Shown in pieces: positions 33,107-43,866 of a stretch of 64,000 nt of DNA. The position numbers were made by a program, and so were the translations under genes. Numbering within the stretch: the stretch's first letter is position 1; every line of letters starts with the position of its first letter. The notes beneath the pieces are model-generated. The model saw only the letters and a program-made list of their open reading frames with translations. It did not search any database and was not told the origin of the DNA. The DNA is taken from contig NC_065897.1 in the NCBI RefSeq assembly GCF_905147045.1, forward strand, positions 5,843,001-5,907,000, in the 5' to 3' direction. The DNA is from Nymphalis io. Its lineage: Eukaryota > Arthropoda > Insecta > Lepidoptera > Nymphalidae.

Positions 33107-33905
33107 TTTTTTTTTATATATATATTTTTTTTTTATATCGCCGGGAGGGCAAATGACTCCACTCCACCTGATGGTAAGCGGTAGTAGAGTCCAAACGCGA
33201 CGACGGCCAGTACAGACGGGAAAAACGTTCTGCACTAGCCGCCTTCGCCTTGCCGGCCCGCAAGATGCCTCTTCACGCCTCGTTTGAAGGAACCCGGGTT
33301 GTAAGAGGAGGGGAATACGTGAGCTGGTAAGGAATTCCATTTTTTGGAAGTGCGACAAAGAAAGGAGTTGCCAAATTTCTTTGTTCGCGATGGAATTGAT
33401 GTCACAGTTAGGCGGTGACATCGAGAACCAGCTCGCGTGGACTTAAGAAGGAAGGGGGAAGCAGGAATTAGAGAGAATAATTCCTCAGAGCACTCGCCGT
33501 GATACAGTCGATAGAAAGCGCTCAGTGCTGCTATCTCACGACGCAATTGTAAAGGTTCAAGGGTGTTTGTGACCTTTACGTCGCCAATAATGCGTACGGC
33601 ACGTCGCTGCAACCGGTCCAAGGCCTCAAGTAGGTACTTAGCGGAGCCATCCCAAAGGTGCGAGCAATATTCCACGCAAGACCGTACCTGTGTTTTGTAC
33701 AGCAGGCACAGTTGTTGTGGCGTGAAAAAGCGCCGCACCTTGTTCAGAACTCCGAGTTTCCGTGAAGCTGTTTTTATAACAGCCTCGATGTAATCCCTTG
33801 GACTAAGGTCGCAGCGAACGTCAATCCCCAGCATGGCGATTTTGCTTTGCATCACCAGCGGAGTACCACAGAGGGAGGGAAGAGGGGAAAATGTTACAAG
33901 TTGAA
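33107..33905 (-). mobile_element. CR1/jockey-type LINE, 5'-truncated 3' part
   Basis: This minus-strand insertion contains the C-terminal coding part of a non-LTR retrotransposon, about 100 bp of 3' untranslated region, and an A-rich end (the T-run at 33107-33140 on the plus strand). The high GC of the coding part contrasts sharply with its flanks. The 5' cut near 33905 leaves only the part after the catalytic reverse transcriptase motifs. Two shorter tails of the same family lie at 12491-12605 and probably 8028-8075. The 3' region contains CTTACCATCAGGTGG, shared with SINE-A. The exact clade (CR1 or jockey) is inferred from resemblance. Confidence 0.88.
33235..33905 (-). pseudogene. LINE ORF2 C-terminal fragment, frame intact
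   Basis: The frame runs open from the truncation near 33905 to its stop at 33235-33237, about 220 codons. Recognisable segments in order are LSPRDYIEAVIKTASRKLG, a QLCLLYKTQVRSCVEYCSHL block followed by WDG, LDRLQRRAVRIIGD, LSAFYRLYHGECSEELF, and a C-terminal RTSKKWNSLPAHVFPSSYN block. These are typical of the region downstream of the reverse transcriptase palm in insect LINEs, where RNA binding and positioning are presumed. The catalytic motifs are not included, so it cannot work alone. No frameshift or stop is seen, which suggests a fairly recent insertion. The nominal GTG or ATG near 33855 is not a real start. Confidence 0.9.
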
Positions 33906-35282
33906 GGTTTAATTAATTCAATTTTTAATATCACATATTTATATTTTCCAATAACGTTAAAAAAAATAAACTACTATAAATATGAGGATGACAAGCGACT
34001 TTGTAAATATAATTATTATCAACAAAATCATTTTATAATTATATTGTGAACGTTTTTAATTTTTTAATTGCTTCTTAATTTTTTTTTTAAATGGAGCCTC
34101 TATCTGTTTTCTCTCTCCCGGACAGCAAGGTCTATTATTTTTCTCAGGTAATATAGAGTAATGTTTTCCCAAAAATCGTCTCACATGTAATAGATCAGCC
34201 CATTTCTACTTTGTCTTGGTAAATTTCGCAACGTCCGCTTTTCTTGCTTTGAAACGCAGTGCAGTATTCCGTACACGATTTATTTGTTTTATGGCTAGCC
34301 AATAATGCAGTATGCGTTTACGGGCTCGTTGAAATTGGAATTTTTATGTTTTCCCAAAATAAATTGTGTGGCCCAATACGAAAAGGGCCAAAGTTCATTT
34401 TTGAGTAAAATATGATTAACGGGTCACTTTGCTTTGTTATCATAATTAAAATTTTATTAGCCTTTTTGCGTGACCCTTTGCGAAATATTTTTAGTATTTT
34501 AGTAGTGTTAAGCTTATGTCGTTTTGGTACATTTTTTTTTTATTTGGCATTTTTATTTAAATGAACCTTGGCCATTTTAAAACCAGGTCAAACAATGTAT
34601 TAGCACCAAGTAAGCATATTAAGAATCTATAGGAGGTGTATAAATTATGCACATATCATTTTGATCTATGCCTTATAATAAGTATATATATAATAAGTAT
34701 ATATATATATATATATACTTTTTTGTATTATTATTTAGATAGGACGGAAACTGTGCAAGTAGACCATTTGATGGTAATTTTGTAAACAAGCAGCAAAATA
34801 TTCAAAATGATTATGTCTTATTTTGGAATTCATACTTTATGATAAATGAATGAACTTGAAGATTTTTACTATATGTTTCCAGGTCATATTTTAGAATCCA
34901 TCACGATCCATTTATAAAAAGAACGTTTAACGTTTAAGTACACTTTTAGATCTCATATTGCTTCGTTACAAAAGTACATTTTGATATATTATTATAATGA
35001 TTTTAGTTTTGATTACCCCTATACTATGTCATTACGGTACGCTATTAAATATATTATAAATTTTCTGATAGCTTGCACATGCGTCAAATCTGTTTGAAGC
35101 TATTTAAGTGCATTAAAATTTGAAATGAAGTGTAAGCTTGGATGCTAACAATATTACAAAAATGGGAAGAGCCTGTGTAAACAAATTGTATTCTGGGCAC
35201 GTGCCGTACTTCAAGTTGCTTTAAAATTAAGTTTAATCCGTTTACATAGTGTAAACAGAACATTAAAATACCTACAATATTC
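33906..35282. other. AT-rich stretch without a gene
   Basis: There is a possible 3'-tail scrap of SINE-A in reverse at 34738-34776 (GTAGACCATTTGATGGTAA) and a (TA)n run near 34683-34720. Nothing else is recognised. Confidence 0.5.
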
Positions 35283-35536
35283 ACTTGGTGGTAGCCTTTG
35301 TGCAAGCCCGTCTGAGTAGGTACCAGCCACTCATCACATATTCTACGTCATACAGCTATCCTGCGTATTGTTGTGTTCTGGTCTGAAAGGTAAGTAAGCC
35401 AGTGTAACTACAGGCACAAGGAACATAAATTCTTAGTTAAGGGATGGTTAATATTTTCTACATTGCTAATGTACATGGTGTGATGTGATCACTTAGCATC
35501 AGGTGGCCCATTTGTCAGACTTCACATTTAAAAAAT
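35283..35536 (+). mobile_element. SINE-A with a central deletion
   Basis: The 5' end is CTTGGTGGTAGCCTTTGTGC, followed by TAGGTACCAGCCACTCATC, GTGTTCTGGTCTGAAAGG, CAGTGTAACTACAGGCAC, and TTAGCATCAGGTGGCCCATT. The CCCAAGGTTGGTGGCGC segment is deleted. Confidence 0.85.
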
Positions 35537-36280
35537 ATATAAATTTGATTTCTTTATAAAATTATAAAAAGTATATTTTTCATTGAAAAAAAACACGTGT
35601 TTAAAAAAAAATAGTACTATAATTTTTAACATAATGAACGGAAATGACTATTTTTTTATCTATGATATATGTGGTTTAAATATGATAATTAAAAAAATAC
35701 CTTCTTATTTTCTCAGATCTAACAATAAGAACTTTATGTGTACGTAACACATTTGCTATCAATATAAAAACATAATGTTGCCAGTATATTAACAAAAATG
35801 ACCTTTTTGATAAGTGTTTTTAAGATTTTTAATAACTAGTTTCGAATTTACTCGTAATTATAAAAGTGTGGTTAGTTTGTCCCACGTTAAACTAGACGTC
35901 GACATTAATAGTAATATATTTCTTGAGACTCGACAAATAATTTAATTCATCATGCATTTTACAAGTTATTATTATTTAATGTTTGCTTAAGATGTTATAA
36001 TATTATGTTATTAAGATCTTATCCGTTTTAGTATTTATTTTTAAGCTTTATTATATAATCAGACATAAATTGAATAATCTATGAACATAAGTATTAATGC
36101 TCCAGAAAAAAGTATATAATAATTACGTTTTTGTTAATATTTGATCAGGCTGACAGACTTCATTCAAATGAAATGATTTTTAAAAATCAATTCCTTAGGG
36201 TTTTATGGAAGTTCGTAATTTTTTATGTTTAAAATATTAAAATAACTACAAACAATAACGGCTTATGTTAATAATAATAT
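35537..36280. other. AT-rich stretch without a gene
   Basis: Nothing recognised. Confidence 0.55.
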
Positions 36281-36520
36281 CCTGGGACATTTTTCACACA
36301 CGGCCATCTGATCCTAAATTAAGCTTGTACAAAGCTTGTGCTATGGAAACCAGACAATTGATAATACTTTTCTTTTGTAAATACATAATTATATAGATAA
36401 TTACACCCAGACTCAGGACAAACAGACATGTTCATACACAAATTTCTGTCCTTGGTGAGAATCGAACCCACAACCTTCGGCGTGAAAGGTGAGTATCAAC
36501 CACGCCAACCAGCTCGTCAA
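36281..36520 (-). mobile_element. SINE-D copy 1, tRNA-derived
   Basis: The minus strand starts GACGAGCTGGTTGGCGTGG, with box A TGGCGTGGTTG. Box B follows as TGTGGGTTCGATTCTCACC. The body reads GTGTATGAACATGTCTGTTT, GTCCTGAGTCTGGGTGTAAT and GGTTTCCATAGCACAAGC, then the tail TGTGTGAAAAATGTCCCAGG and (ATT)n. A second copy lies at 42872-43135, so both borders can be set by comparison. Confidence 0.9.
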
Positions 36521-38897
36521 ATAATAGAAAAAAGCTTTAAAAGAGGATTAAAACTCGAGTTTTATACGAATTAAAGTTTATCATTTTTGATGATAAACAA
36601 ATGAAAACTAATGTTAAGTTTCTTTAAACAATAAACAATGTAAACGATAATTAGTTGTGTTTTTGTAAATTTATTGTTGTGTAATTGTAATATTGAAAAC
36701 TTTGTCGCTTTGTAGTTAGAAACGCGGAACTTCACCGCGCAATTGTTTAGTCTTTATTTTGTTATCACCGTAACCTAATGGTAAAAAAGGGCATAGACAT
36801 TTTAAAACAATTAATTGAGAAAACTCAAAATTATGAGTCTGCTCTAATGCATAGTTGTAAATATATTACAAACATTCAGTAAAAATTGTCAAGCGCAGGC
36901 AGGCTGTTTTAGCTCTACAAACGAAACGGCTTTGCTTTAAAGCAAATTAGGAATACAGTTCTACATAAATACAAATATTTGAAGTTGAATAAAAGAAAAA
37001 ATACTTTTTTGTTTAAAAATTATTACAATAGGTAATAGAATTGATTGCGAATTGGCCCTTTCTGTAGATAGAAGTAATATATTATTTATGTCACCATTTA
37101 CGTGTCAATCAATCATTCCCCCGAAAGTAAGATGAACAGTATATTAAAACCGCGTTCTGTTTATTACACGAACTGAAAAAAATGTGATTCAAAAATAAAA
37201 TGCGAAATAACTTTATTGTTTCCTATTATTTATTTATTTTTAATATTTTCGTACTGTACGTGTCTTTAATAATAGCATAAATTAAATTGTTTTACGAAAC
37301 ATTTTATTAAAAGGAAAATAATAAAAATATTATAATGTTAAAAATCCTCAGTGAATCCTCAATTCGCGAGGAGTAATAACCATCGTAACGACTGAGGCAG
37401 ATGTTGTCCGTGCCGACTGGTGCATAATGTGCCTTTATCCAATTCTACTATTACTTATACAGCTTAAGTGAATCTAAAGAATTCTTATTCACATTTATAA
37501 AGTTCTTCTAATTCGTGAACATAGAAATATTTCTTACATTTTAGTATTTATTAGAAAGGGAAGTGAACCATTCACTAGATACCGTGTTAAAGTGGAGACA
37601 GGTCATTCGGAAATGAATAAAGTTTAAAGGAATATCTTCTTGACTTAGAGAGAAAAACTGACTGCATAAACGCTAGGGCACTATAAAATGCCCAAATTGT
37701 AATATTTGTAGCTTAATACAAGATGTTAATTACGATAACCACCTCAGTGCGTAATGACGAAGACATCAATACAATAATGACTGGAACCGATTTGGAGAAT
37801 TATTATTATTATTTTAAAATGTACGAATGTGCGTATTTAATATACATAAATTATCTGATACAAACCCGAGTAAACTATAAATTTGATTTATGAATTGAAC
37901 ATTCTTTTTCTAATATTTAAGAAAACCTTATTATACACAGATAACCGATCGTTTTTGAGTCACAAAAGATAGATGTAAAACGAATTCCTGTACGTTTTTA
38001 CGTCAAATAAATGAAAATGTTTTCTAGAAGCTTTTAAATTACGCTATGTAGATAATTTTCTCATCCGCAAGTAAAGCGAATTGTTTCTTGAAAATACCGG
38101 ACAATATACGAATGTATCGGGTAACAATACCCATTTTAAAATGATAAATATGTATATAACACAAATTAAATTATGGAAGTGTAACACTTCCCATCTACAG
38201 GAATGTGTTGCTGAAGGGCTTCTCTATCCTTTGTTTCTTAGCCCAAGTGTACTTAAAGTGAAGCGTGTGTTCTTATTACTACTTTGTTTTCTTTATGATC
38301 GTTGAACTTTACGAAGCTTTATGGTAATTTATATTCGGTTTTCAGCAGAAGCTTCGTCAAATGTTTTTATTTTTTATTTTTAAGGCAAATAAGTATAAAT
38401 TTATATTTAAAACACACTTCAATGTTTTGTTTGCTGTAGAAAGATTTGCTCTGAAAATGCACTCGAGCTTTGTGGGTAAGCGTGTTAAAAAGATGGGCGG
38501 GTCGGCAAACGTGGTTTATACAGAAATAAATCTAGACCACAAAAACACAGAGAAAGAAAATATGAATGCAGCCAAAACTCCATTTTCTTTTAGTGCTTTT
38601 GCGTTTTGAATAAATAAAAATATAATACCGTCCTTTAAACTATTTGTGATGCCTCGATATATGGATTTTGATTTGAAATGAAGTTTTAGGAATACTTTAT
38701 ACCAAAGTGGATTGTTTTTGTTTTGAAAAGAAGGCACTTCAGCTGCATTTTCTAAATATAAATTAGATTCATAATGTATTTTTTCTATCTTTGTGTATTT
38801 ATAATAAATAAGTGCTAATTGATATATCTTGACTATATTGCTTAAATATAAAATTAAACTTTCTAAATGAAACTGAAAACCGGTCATCTTAAACGTA
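36521..38897. other. Long AT-rich stretch without a gene
   Basis: No repeat or RNA gene is recognised. Frames at 38361-38609 and 38516-38902 overlap on opposite strands and have no protein-like motif. An imperfect inverted pair (CCTCAGT...ACTGAGG) lies at about 37347-37398. Confidence 0.5.
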
Positions 38898-39062
38898 GTC
38901 AACTACATAGGAGATATATTAGGGCACAAGTTCGTACGTAGAAACATCTGTTTCTACGTATACACTTCTACGCACTCTTTTTTCTCTCGTTTTCATAATT
39001 TAATAAGTTGGAGAGCAATTATTCGAAGGACCTTTACGTGCTTTCCGAGGCACAGAAAATTC
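38898..39062 (-). mobile_element. SINE-C fragment, worn, with a hairpin
   Basis: Reverse blocks are AACTACATAGGAGATATATTA, GGGCACAAGTTCGTACG, CTCTCGTTTTCATAATTTAA, and ACCTTTACGTGCTTTCCGAGGC. Within it, TACGTAGAAAC (38935-38945) pairs perfectly with GTTTCTACGTA (38950-38960) over a 4-nt loop. The normal SINE-C lacks this sequence, so it arose in this copy. Confidence 0.6.
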
Positions 39063-40708
39063 CTCGTTCCCTTCGGTATCCACGAGCTTTGTGTAAAGTG
39101 TACGAGTGGAATAAAGTTTATTTAACTTGAGATATAGTATAGCAGCCATGTAATGGCAATTTAATCTTTTTGTAAAAATAAAGCAATTTAATTGACAGCT
39201 ATTATCGACGTAGCTAACAAAGGCTAGCTTATATTACTGTACGAGCAGTGTGTTTTTTTCGATTTTTAGTAAAAATTTATTATTTTACAGACAAATTACA
39301 CTTATTTAAAATAAAACGCTTGATTTCTTTCTAAGATTCTATATGGTCTCAACCAAAAATAATAAAATGTAATCATGTTATGTTTACTTTTATTTATTTG
39401 ATAAGAAATAAATGTACCCTGAAATCCATGTTTTTCAAATATTTCAATATAAAATATTGAGTTTATGATGAGATAGGAAATATTGAACATGGATATCCGT
39501 TATTAAATCAGAGAAGCAGGTGTGCCATCGATATTGTACTCTTTGAGAATTTTTTAAAACATACATATTAAAAAGTTAAGAGGTTTTCTATTAAACTTTG
39601 TCACTATTATGAATGGAAAATAATATAAGAGATTTGTATTTGTATGTATATATATTTGTTATACACACATGTGAAGACAACCAAGAAAAAAAATAAGATT
39701 ATTGTAAAATCTTTGTTAATTATCAAAAATCTACCAATAATTCGGAAAAAAATACCACAAATCTTAGAAGAACCAGCATTAGAAACTTAATCCCGCTAGG
39801 ATTAAATAACCATACTATTCGTATTTGTTTTTATTAACAATTTTTTGTTTACTAAAATAATTATTTATTATTATTTCTTAGAGAGTACTTTTATCCAAAT
39901 CTATCAAGTGTAGAAATGAAATAGGAGTATAGTTGCTTACAAAAATAATTAAGCACGTTAGTTACACGATTATCTTAAGAGAGCTCGGAAGACCTGACCA
40001 CTTAAGATAATGTCATCCCTATTCTTAACACAGCTTTTACGCGTAATTAGAAGAGGAAATACGAATATTAGTCATTCGTTGAAAACAGAGATTCAATATA
40101 GTGGACATATAAGATTCTCAAACTTATTTGTTTCTGCTATAGCAAATAATTTTAGTTGAAAATATTTAGACTTATTTAATATTATATTATATTGACTTAG
40201 AATCAACGTCATTAAATTTAATAATAGTGATTATAGCGTGTCTTTCTATAACACTTAATATGAAAAAACAGGAGCAATTACACTAAGTGAACGATGTGCT
40301 TGAATAGTTGCTAAGGTTGGACAAGCACGTGAAATTGAAACCAGCCATTTTTAGTTGATAGGAAAACTAATGTTATTCTTGCGAACTATGTGTATACATT
40401 GGAACGAAAAGTTATATATAAACTCGAAGTATAAAATAACTAAACACGAATGTATTTCGTTAGTCGTACATTTTCTAGATATGCTGTATATTGAATAAGC
40501 AATGGCCGAGACGGCTTTTACGCCATTTAATCTAGTTTCTAGCTTATATAGAGATTCAATTCCATGTTTTAAGATTATAGATAAGACTCTAAAAAATAAT
40601 AATTTTTCAGTAAAATTCTCAGTAGGAGCCGAGAGGTAGGAAGTTTGCATTGTTATATTCCCGCCTCTCGCGTTTGATCTCTCTCCAGTAATCATTAATA
40701 TATTTAGT
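39063..40708. other. AT-rich stretch without a gene
   Basis: Nothing recognised. The 134-codon minus-strand frame at 40351-40755 overlaps the start of Hel-E and has no known motif. Confidence 0.5.
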
Positions 40709-40824
40709 ACTAGTTTCCAGCCACAGCTCCGCCCACGTGTTAGTAGAAGGGGCAAATGTTAGGTATAAAAATGTAGCCTATGTCCATTCGTGAAGTTTCA
40801 TTCAAATTTCATCAAAACCAGTTC
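40709..40824. mobile_element. Hel-E copy 1, interrupted by SINE-A
   Basis: ACTAGTTTCCAGCCACAGC opens the element. GTTAGGTATAAAAATGTAGC, CTATGTCC and AAATTTCATCAAAACCAGTTC follow in the order seen in the copy at 59666-59847. It stops where a SINE-A poly-T begins. The ACTAG end fits a reversed Helitron 3' terminus. That assignment is inferred. Confidence 0.6.
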
Positions 40825-41084
40825 TTTTTTTTTTTTTATAGAATAGGAAGGTGGACGAGCATATGGGCCACCTGATGGTAAGTGGTCACCAAACGCCCTT
40901 AGACATTGGCATTGTAAGAAATGTCAACCATAAGATTTTATGTCCCTTGTGCCTGTAATTACACTGGCTCACTCACCCTTCAAACTGGAACACAACAATA
41001 TCAAGTATTGCTGTTTTGCGGTAGAATATCTGATGAGTGGGTGGTACCTACCCAGACGGGCTTGCACAAAGCCCTACCACCAGT
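40825..41084 (-). mobile_element. SINE-A, small internal deletion
   Basis: In reverse: long T-run, TATAGAATAGGAAGGTGGAC, GGGCCACCTGATGGTAAGTGG. The CGCTTACATCGCCAATGCGCC region is then missing, followed by the rest to GGGCTTGCACAAAGCCCTACC. The 5' hairpin is fully paired (GGGCTT/AAGCCC). Its low divergence suggests recent insertion into Hel-E. Confidence 0.92.
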
Positions 41085-41128
41085 TAAACCGGCTAAACGA
41101 ACTAAAAGTTCAGTTTAGTTCGGTTTAA
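41084..41128. other. Long imperfect hairpin beside SINE-A
   Basis: TTAAACCGGCTAAACGAACT pairs with AGTTCAGTTTAGTTCGGTTT (then AA), with only small bulges and a loop of about 3 nt. It abuts the 5' end of the SINE-A and resembles nothing else in the window. Confidence 0.7.
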
Positions 41129-41796
41129 GGATTTTTATTATTCCATGTTACAATAAAAAAAATACAATGCAAAAATCGCGGGTGCATAATTCTAGTGTGC
41201 ACTAATTTAATTTTAAGAAAATCGAGCATAATTACAAACTGAATAGTTCTATTAAAAACAGTTTTATGTTCAAGGATATAAACATGGTAGTCATCGATAC
41301 TTCTGTCGATTCGTTCGTAGACGAAAGGAAAATCAGAACCTGGAAAATATAAAAAGTGCTATTGATGTCATCACAAAACTACCTATGAAAAAAATAGTGT
41401 TTTTGAGCGTAAAGCTAAAATAGGGTACCAAGTAGAAGATCATGTGGCTGCATTAATGTAAGCATGATCATAATCCTGAAGGACGTTAATATGAAACGTG
41501 AGACCGCGCTTTCAGAAATTGAGATAAACTATCTACTTGGAAAGAATTATACTAAAGTCCTTTAGTCGTTAGAAACTGTAATAAATAACGTTACGTTTTA
41601 CGGTGATGGTTTGATAAGATAATAATTATAATTTTTATTTACTACAATAAATTGCCTCAGAATAATGGTTTCGTTTAGCTGAAATGTAAAGAGAAACAAG
41701 ACATAATCTTACGATAATTATAAACATTATTTAGTTTGACATGAATTTGTCTCTTTCTGTCATTGATTTGATATTTGAAAGAAGGAGACAGAGCAC
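41129..41796. other. Stretch without a recognised gene
   Basis: Nothing recognised. Confidence 0.5.
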
Positions 41797-41969
41797 AGTG
41801 TAATTACAGGCACAAGGGACATAAAATCTTAGTTCCCAAGGTTGGTGGCGCATTGGCTATAAGCAATGGTTGACATTTCTTACAATGCCAATGTCTAAGG
41901 GCGTTTGGTGACCACTTACCATCAGGTGGCCCATATGCTTGTCCACCTTCCTATTCTATAAAAAAAAAT
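41797..41969 (+). mobile_element. SINE-A, 5'-truncated, little diverged
   Basis: The copy starts at CACAGTGTAATTACAGGCAC and runs to TTACCATCAGGTGGCCCATA and TTCCTATTCTATAAAAAAAA. The sharp 5' cut with an intact tail is typical of LINE-mediated insertion. Confidence 0.9.
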
Positions 41970-42287
41970 TGTTTAATTAATCAATCCTAAGCAAGATATA
42001 TATGCGTAAATATGTTACTTTTTCTTAACCATATTATTGTCGACAGTCAGTGGACTCGTGTATCGTGATCACTATCAAAACTCCCAAAAGCTTAATTAAA
42101 TATGGCAATCGATATACGTGAAATCAACAAAATTAAATATCACAGTATATTATATTATTACAAAATATAAAACGCGAATTAAAAGCTTTTAGTAACACAC
42201 AATAAAAGTGATTGTAAATATTTATATGAATATAATTTTTATAATACAATAAAATCATATTATATTATTATTCATTTGTCACTGTCA

Positions 42288-42588
42288 ATAATAATAATAA
42301 CGTCCTCCAGGCCGATTTCGGTCACGACGGCAAGTCTCAAGAGAGATTAGCCATGTGCGCAGGACATATTATATGCGCACAAGTGTGTACGCAAACAAAG
42401 CTGCACTCTATTCCCTTACTCTTATAATCCGATGGAACGGAAATACAACACGACAAAGCACGGGAGTGTACACACTTCAAACATCCAAATTTCGAGAGTT
42501 TTTGACCGAAAAACCCAATAAATTTATTGATTTGAACTCAGTACCTTCGGTTCTGCGGTCTTAAATCTAGCCACTAGACAGCCAGTTG
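42288..42588 (-). mobile_element. SINE-C, both ends present
   Basis: In reverse: (AAT)n tail, AACGTCCTCCAGGCCGATTTC, CAAGAGAGATTAGCCATGTGC, CACAAGTGTGTACGCAAAC, ATAATCCGATGGAACGG, AGCACGGGAGTGTACACAC and a worn head ending TAGCCACTAGACAGCC. The middle, around the GGAAAGCACGTAAAGCC segment, is partly deleted. Confidence 0.88.
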
Positions 42589-42871
42589 AATTGAATTGAT
42601 TGCTTGTATTATAATAATAAATTGAATGTCAATGTCAATAATCAGGATATAAATGAAATAAATGTAAATAGAAAATAGATACACAATTTGAATAATATAT
42701 TACTTTGTCCAACGTTGCAAGAGAGTCTCACTTCAAACGGATAGATAGCGATGGTTAAATTATACTTAAAACTAAAGCGAATGCATGGCATTTTTCTTTA
42801 TATTTCTTCACAGACTGAGAGACAGAGTTACTTTTGCAGTTTTAGTCTAGATTTTCAAAAAAGAAATCATA
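42589..42871. other. Stretch without a recognised gene
   Basis: Nothing recognised. Confidence 0.5.
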
Positions 42872-43135
42872 ATAATAATATCCTGGGACACTTTTCACAC
42901 ACGGCCATCTGATCCCAAATTAAGCTTTTACAGAACTTGTACTATGGAAACCAGACAACTAATATACTACATATACTATTTTTTCTTTTTAAATACATAC
43001 TTATATAGATAATTACACCCAGACGCAGGACAGACATGTTCATGCACACAAATAACTGTCCTGGTGGGAATCGAACCCACAACCTTTGGCGTGAAAGGCA
43101 AACATCCACCAACCACGCCAATCGGCTCGTCAATG
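42872..43135 (-). mobile_element. SINE-D copy 2
   Basis: The copy aligns with the one at 36281-36520 over its full length. The minus-strand head reads GACGAGCCGATTGGCGTGG with box A TGGCGTGGTTG. Box B is GTGGGTTCGATTCCCACC. The far end is GTGTGAAAAGTGTCCCAGG followed by (ATT)n. Its box B is closer to consensus than that of copy 1. Confidence 0.92.
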
Positions 43136-43683
43136 CGAAATATCACGACAAAATAGCTTAAGAAAATATACACCGAATACGTACGTACATGATTTTTGTA
43201 TGATATATTGAACTAAACTAGTGCATCGTTAACGAATTTACCAAAACAACGAACGTCAAATTGATTGATTGTAACTGTGTAAGCACTGTGGTTGTACCAC
43301 CCGTTCGGTTGGACGTACAAATTCGCATATGGGTTTACTGCTTTTGTTTAGAATGATGGCTTTTACGTGGAGGTAGTGAAATGTTTTTGAATTGTTATAC
43401 GCTTAAATTTATCCCCAGAAGAACTATAAGGTAGTAAAGATTTTTATCAAGAGGTTTGAAATAAAAAACAGATATAATGTTCCCGTATTAAAACTACGTA
43501 TGTATGTATGTACGATCGTTAATGTTCAGTTACTCATTACGACATTGAAGGTGGGGTAAACTCCTCACCTGCCACACCCTTGATGAGAACATCACTTCAT
43601 CATACCATTTGAAGTATAGTTATAGCTTGAAATACATATTCTTATGAATACTACAATTATTGTACATCAGTAAAAAGTAAGAT
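43136..43683. other. Stretch without a recognised gene
   Basis: Nothing recognised except a short GTATGTATGTATGTACG run near 43498. Confidence 0.5.
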
Positions 43684-43866
43684 CTTGTAAATATCCCACT
43701 GCTGTGTTAAGGCCTTCTCTCCTTTTGAGAAATTTTGGATTCTAACCCACTACGCTACTCCAATGGTAGATACACGCGTGGAAGACTTTCATTCGACACC
43801 CACGGGTTTCTTCAAAGCCGAATGCAAAATGAATTATAGACAAAAACTCTTAACCATTTCGGCTCA
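43684..43866 (-). mobile_element. SINE-B, worn, internal deletion
   Basis: Reverse blocks: CTTGTAAATATCCCACTGCTG, TTAAGGCCTTCTCTCCTTTTG, CCCACTACGCTACTCCAATGG, GCAAAATGAATTATAGAC, then a head remnant ACTCTTAACCATTTCGGC. Confidence 0.75.

Noticed and set aside
37340..37400. Nested inverted pairs CCTCAGT/ACTGAGG as an RNA gene
   Set aside because: The stems are only 4-7 bp with a long unpaired middle, so this is not distinguishable from chance.
38361..38902. Overlapping frames of 82 and 128 codons on opposite strands
   Set aside because: Low-complexity AT-rich translations with no recognisable domain or supporting splice signals.
40351..40755. 134-codon minus-strand frame
   Set aside because: No motif, no suitable composition, and it overlaps the end of Hel-E.
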